From contig OX459109.1 of the NCBI GenBank assembly GCA_949775045.1, forward strand, positions 4,376,975 to 4,440,974: DNA of 64,000 nucleotides, written 5' to 3'. The notes under the pieces were generated by a model, which saw nothing but the letters and a program-made list of their open reading frames with translations, had not been told where the DNA came from and did not search any database. Numbering within the stretch: the stretch's first letter is position 1; each line of letters begins with the position of its first letter. Source of the stretch: Metridium senile. Lineage: Eukaryota > Cnidaria > Anthozoa > Actiniaria > Metridiidae. The translations under genes and the position numbers were made by a program. Positions 60,149-64,000 of this stretch are shown here, one piece after another.

Positions 60149-60225
60149 ATGAGGTCGTTATACGGGACGATGGTGATATTGTTCCTTGTGGCTTTGGCAC
60201 AAGCGAATACTTTGCGAGAATTTCG
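60149..60225 (+). CDS. Wnt: Wnt plus copy, exon 1 (signal peptide)
   Basis: MRSLYGTMVILFLVALAQA leader, 25 codons plus two bases, gtatta donor. Confidence 0.85.
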
Positions 60226-60461
60226 GTATTAAGATATTTAAAGTTTGCTGTTGTTGTAAAACACGGGAGCGGAGGACGTAACAAACCTAGCTGGCCGTTC
60301 CAGTCTTACATACTAGCTCTTGCTAACACACATAAATAATAACACAGACATCACATACATTATCACATACACATACATCACATCTCTAGCTAGTTATAAA
60401 AAAAAACATCGTTTAATTTATTTCACTCAGATTTCTAATTGAATTTTTCTTTTCTTTGCAG

Positions 60462-60708
60462 CATTGGTGATTTCAATATACGGCTGAGAGGTAAAGCACT
60501 TCAAAAGTGTCAGAATAATTTGTTAAGTTCTCTGAAACAAAACCAAAGAGAGAAATGTGAGCGCTATCAACGAACATTGGACGCAGTGAATAAAGGAATC
60601 GCGATGGCTTTGGCTGAGTGTAAAAAAATGTATTGACAAACCATGCCTGGAATTGCTCAGGACTAAACACATCACAAATACTTGAACATCAGGGGATTCT
60701 TCAAACAG
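60462..60708 (+). CDS. Wnt: Wnt plus copy, exon 2 (2-base frameshift)
   Basis: After ttgcag: RIGDFNIRLRGKALQKCQNN, then LDAVNKGIAMALAECKK, where the frame breaks near 60628. Downstream bases still encode TNHAWNCSG in another frame, ending cag before gtagat. The length (247) is out of phase by two with exon 3, confirming the lesion. Confidence 0.82.
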
Positions 60709-61317
60709 GTAGATAGGGATGTCTTGAACTCTAGTTTAGTTCCTTTCCTTTCCTTGCTTCTGCGTTTGTACAAACATCTATCGTCGGTTTAAGGAGGTCA
60801 ATAGCATATTCTGCTTGATCAGTTTCAAATTTCACAATTATTTTGACCTGATTAATGATTCTGCTCTCCCGGGTAGGGACAGGATAAAATTATTGATATC
60901 ACTTTTAGACCACCTCAAACGAAGCAATATATAGTAGAAACTGTACAATAATCTTTCGACGATCGATTTTGAAAGTGACCCGTAAACGGTGCGCACAAAT
61001 TTAAAGAACTATTAAAGCTTGATTTTTTATCTATTAGCTTTTTCCTTCATATACGAAGGCAGGGACACCACAACAGCTTACGGGAGGAGGGGGAGGGGGG
61101 GGGGGATACTCCTTGTGTCTAAGTTGTAGGGATTATCGGTGGAGGTTTTGAACGGACCCCTATAAGGTAGGCACACATCACAATAACTGTTAAAGCCTTG
61201 TTGTTTTCAACCCCTAACAGGTACGGCTGTTTGATATTCTTGCCAGCCAAGCTTGTCGGTCACCTATTTTGATTTCGTTTGGATAGTTATTTTAAAAATA
61301 CGACGTTTCTTTTCCAG

Positions 61318-61565
61318 ATACTCGTGAAAGCGCCTTTGTTAATGCCCTCACATCAGCTGCTGTCTTGTACAAGCTCGCAGAAGGATGCGTTAATGGGAAA
61401 TGGGGAAACTGTAGACCTTCAATAAAAGATAAGCTGAATCCTAAAAACAGAAACAAAGACTGCTGTTTACACTATGTGGAGAGAATATCAAAAAAGTTGT
61501 TAAATCCAAAATCGTCTGATTTGCGGTCTTTGGTGATTAGGCAAAACAACAGAGCAGGACGAACG
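61318..61565 (+). CDS. Wnt: Wnt plus copy, exon 3
   Basis: 248 bases after ttccag: DTRESAFVNALTSAAVLYKL, AEGCVNGKWGNC, RSLVIRQNNRAGRT to gtaaga. Same size and phases as minus exon 3. Confidence 0.88.
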
Positions 61566-61653
61566 GTAAGAAGGGTGGAACATCAGCTTTCTAAACACCC
61601 GCTTTAAATCTTCAAATGATGCAATTCTTAATCTATGCATGATTGTTTTTCAG

Positions 61654-62121
61654 GCATTCTGGACAAATATGAAAAGAACGTGTATATACCAAACTCGTCC
61701 GGTCTTATTGGAACGCTGCTGGCACATTTTGCCAAATTTTAAAGAAGTGGCTGAATACCTTTTAAGGAAAAAACAATCAAGAAAAGTCTGCTTTGACAAA
61801 AATACAACAATACTCGTGGAAACTGCTTTGAAAAAATCTAAAATAAAGACGTCAGATCTCGTACATACCGACAAGTCTCCGAACTTTTGCCGACCGGACC
61901 CGACTCTGGGCATCCTGGGTACTCAAGGAAGATTGTGCTCTGAGAATTCTGGGGAAGACAACTACTGTGGCACTTTTTGTTGTGGCGAAGGGTACAAAAC
62001 CACTGCAAGGTTGGCAACCAAGATATGTAATTGTCGTTTTGTGTGGTGTTGTAGAGTTGAGTGTCAATCTTGCAACTATACTTTAGTCGAGCATCGCTGT
62101 AACGGAGAGCAGCAACAGTAA
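61654..62121 (+). CDS. Wnt: Wnt plus copy, exon 4
   Basis: 156 codons with stop after tttcag. AFWTNMKRTCIYQTRPVLLE leads to RCWHILPNFKEV (the CW-x-LPPF segment intact here), then SPNFCRPDPTLGILGTQGRL, CGTFCCGEGYKT, CNCRFVWCCRVECQSC and HRC. Only TCIYQTRPVLLERCW stands where CKCHGVSGSC-x4-CW is expected: two internal Cys and the acylated Ser are missing. Confidence 0.9.
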   Translation, partial: AFWTNMKRTCIYQTRPVLLERCWHILPNFKEVAEYLLRKKQSRKVCFDKNTTILVETALKKSKIKTSDLVHTDKSPNFCRPDPTLGILGTQGRLCSENSGEDNYCGTFCCGEGYKTTARLATKICNCRFVWCCRVECQSCNYTLVEHRCNGEQQQ

Positions 62122-62655
62122 GATCAACTGGTTTGAAAAAAAAAAACCGCATGAAAGAACTAGTGATCATTTTCTATGTCACACTGAAGTAATTTTAAAT
62201 ACAGTGTATGTAATGTTGTTCTATATTGGGTGATCCATTGGTAAATGTTCAGTCTGAATATTGTTAAAGATTCATGGTCACTTACCAGCATGCACTGCGC
62301 GCTAAAGTAAATTTCTTGGACCATCAAAATCGCACATTCAAAAAATATGATTGGGTATTTAAGCTATTATTAGATCATTAAGAGTTTTGTTATATGCCTT
62401 CTGCTTTTGGTGCATGGGTGGGTCATAATGGTTATTGTGTATAGCATAGAACCTGTTTTTTAGTAATACGACTGACTGCGAATTGATTATAACACTCATG
62501 TGAAACCGTCTAATGTCTGATGCATTTTGAGCTGATATCCTTTTTGTAATAGAAATACATTGAAGACTGAAGTTGATATAAATTCAAGGAACTTATTTTA
62601 GGTTATTTTAATGAGAAATTATCAACTTATTTGTCTCCATAATAATATATATATA
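62122..62655. other. 3' flank of plus Wnt copy
   Basis: Inverted relative of 48880-49720 in patches (gaatgtgcga..tggtcca-gaaattta around 62310-62340), so the inverted duplication includes the 3' flank. No gene. Confidence 0.55.
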
Positions 62656-62895
62656 TACACAGCTATTTCAAAAAACGTAAAATACTGAATGGTGCATTGT
62701 AAGACAAAATTGCATTCTGGGGTATTTACTAGTGAAATAAATATAATTAGTTCTTTTATTCATGCATGCATTCCATCCAAAACATGCATGCATTCCATCC
62801 AAAACAATATACTAGCTAGTTATGGGGAGCACATATTGCCCACAATCCCCTTTGGTCTTGAAATGCACTATTCAGTATTCAACAGTTTTTGAAAT
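62656..62895. mobile_element. Uninterrupted relative of the unit MITE host
   Basis: cagctatttcaaaaaacgt and aaatactgaat... gggg match the sequence around the TCA-flanked MITE in the GPCR units but without that insert; the right end (attcagtattcaacag) is inverted relative to the left. TA-rich left flank. Confidence 0.65.
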
Positions 62896-64000
62896 TTTAT
62901 AAAAATAATCAATTTAAACCTTTTTAATAGTTTTTTTTTAGTATTCTTTGTTAAGTTAAGAAATACTATAGCTTAGTATTTTTGCTGCATTCGTAGTAAT
63001 TTTTGCATTGTATATTTCTATTATTAGTTAAATTTTTGATGTGGGAGTAGGATATTGAATTGGTTCTGTTTTCTTCCCTTCCTTTCCTTTTTTGTAATTA
63101 TATATCATTGTGACAAATAAACATGTCATTTGTATGAAATTTGATGAAATTTTTTTTGGTCCGATTGAAAAAATGTCAGAATAATGTCAAAAATTCATCA
63201 TATGTTTGTGAATAAGTAAATACGGTACGACGAGTCGCACAGTAAGAACTGACAAGATCATCTCAATTTGAAAGAAAAATATTTGTTAATTGATTTGTAA
63301 AATCATTGTTACAGTTTTCAAATTGATACTTTCAGCAAAACGTTGAAATTACCTGGGTTTTTAATTTTGAGTTTTTCATGTTCAATAGACCTTCTGCGAA
63401 ACTTAGTAGCCGCGCCTTCATAGCGCACGGAAATGAGGCTTATTATGTAAAAAGAGCAACAACAAAAACAACAACTTCACTGACAGCGTTTTATAGACGT
63501 TTTTCCACCTTTTTCTTTTATAAAATACTAGAATAACTAAATTACCGCTTTCTACGTTATTCTTTACAACAGTTAGCCTTTTTTCAATTTTTAGTAGCAT
63601 TTCATTTCGTTTTTTACTTTTACACTGCTCGACTTCACGCCAGTCTGCGATGGTATTATGGAGGAGAAAAGCAATTCAAAGTCAAGTCAATTGATATTTT
63701 TAACTAATTGAAAAAATTTAGCCCATTTTTTAGTTAATTATCTATCATTTTGTTGGATATTTTTGTTCAAATCGAACTCGCTACGGCATCAAGATATGTT
63801 GACATTTTTGCCATCAATCAAGTTACGAATCGTTTGCTAGCACTTTAAACCTTTAATTTTAATTGTTTATGCTTTTTAGTTTTACAATTCTTTGACAACG
63901 TAATATTGTTTTCCAGATGAAAGAAACAAATAAAACATTCCGTGTACGTACCTTTTTCGACAGGGCTTCATAATTTGCTCATACGTACGTACTATGGTTG
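62896..64000. other. Terminal region, no gene
   Basis: AT-rich; no exon, RNA gene or clear element recognised. Confidence 0.45.

Larger units (their letters stand above)
60149..62121 (+). pseudogene. Wnt: Divergent Wnt gene, plus copy (whole locus)
   Basis: Exons 60149-60225, 60462-60708, 61318-61565 and 61654-62121, same phases and boundaries as the minus copy but with compact introns (about 240, 610 and 90 bases). Relative to the minus copy, exon 2 has two extra bases near 60628 (after GAGTGTAAA), which breaks the frame and creates a stop. Exons 3 and 4 are open. The lipidation block is again replaced, differently from the minus copy. Secreted Wnt-type product if a functional allele exists. 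Confidence 0.75.

Overview
This is a window of AT-rich animal nuclear DNA. Genes are sparse and introns obey GT-AG. Simple repeats, foldback elements, MITE-like elements and Penelope-like retroelement fragments fill most of the rest. The gene content is metazoan: Wnt ligands, WW/C2H2 zinc-finger proteins, intronless rhodopsin-class receptors and a hydroxylysine-kinase relative. Together with the repeat style it suggests a cnidarian, most likely an anthozoan. That is an inference; a sponge or another early-branching animal cannot be excluded by eye.

Layout. 1-4.7 kb: foldback DNA elements, a G/C-rich hexamer array, and a stray Wnt-type signal-peptide exon at 3265-3320 (minus). 4.7-14.1 kb: two tandem paralogues of a three-exon gene (5' leader exon, short WW-like exon, long C2H2 zinc-finger exon). 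Copy 1 has a 1.35-kb transposon in intron 2 and a frameshift near its 3' end; copy 2 is open to its stop. 14.6-17.1 kb: a decayed minus-strand Penelope-like element (reverse transcriptase plus GIY-YIG region), itself interrupted by two smaller elements. 18.3-23.6 kb: a two-exon hydroxylysine-kinase-like gene (minus) whose 4-kb intron holds an 89-bp minisatellite. 24-29.9 kb: long TA arrays abutting Tc1/mariner-like MITEs, one intact GPCR gene, and a Penelope-like 3' fragment followed by a well-formed hammerhead ribozyme motif. 30.9-48.6 kb: four more related GPCR genes carried on tandem units of about 5.3 kb (one frameshifted). 48.8-62.6 kb: two divergent Wnt genes in inverted, head-to-head orientation (minus copy 49809-57912, plus copy 60149-62121). 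62.6-64 kb: repeats only.

The most unusual content is the Wnt pair. The four-exon structure, splice phases and the cysteine-rich C-terminal domain are plainly Wnt. The short conserved block that carries the lipid-acceptor serine in ordinary Wnts is replaced by unrelated and mutually different sequence in the two copies. Each copy also carries a separate lesion in exon 2 as read here (an in-frame stop in one, a 2-base frameshift in the other), so they may be pseudogenes, alleles affected by sequence errors, or genes with uncaptured splicing.

No operon-like logic links the gene groups. The common theme is recent local duplication: tandem zinc-finger genes, a tandem GPCR array, an inverted Wnt pair and a homogenised minisatellite. 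Comparing the copies gives empty sites and boundaries for several mobile elements. Repeat homogeneity this high also makes assembly error a real alternative at several places.
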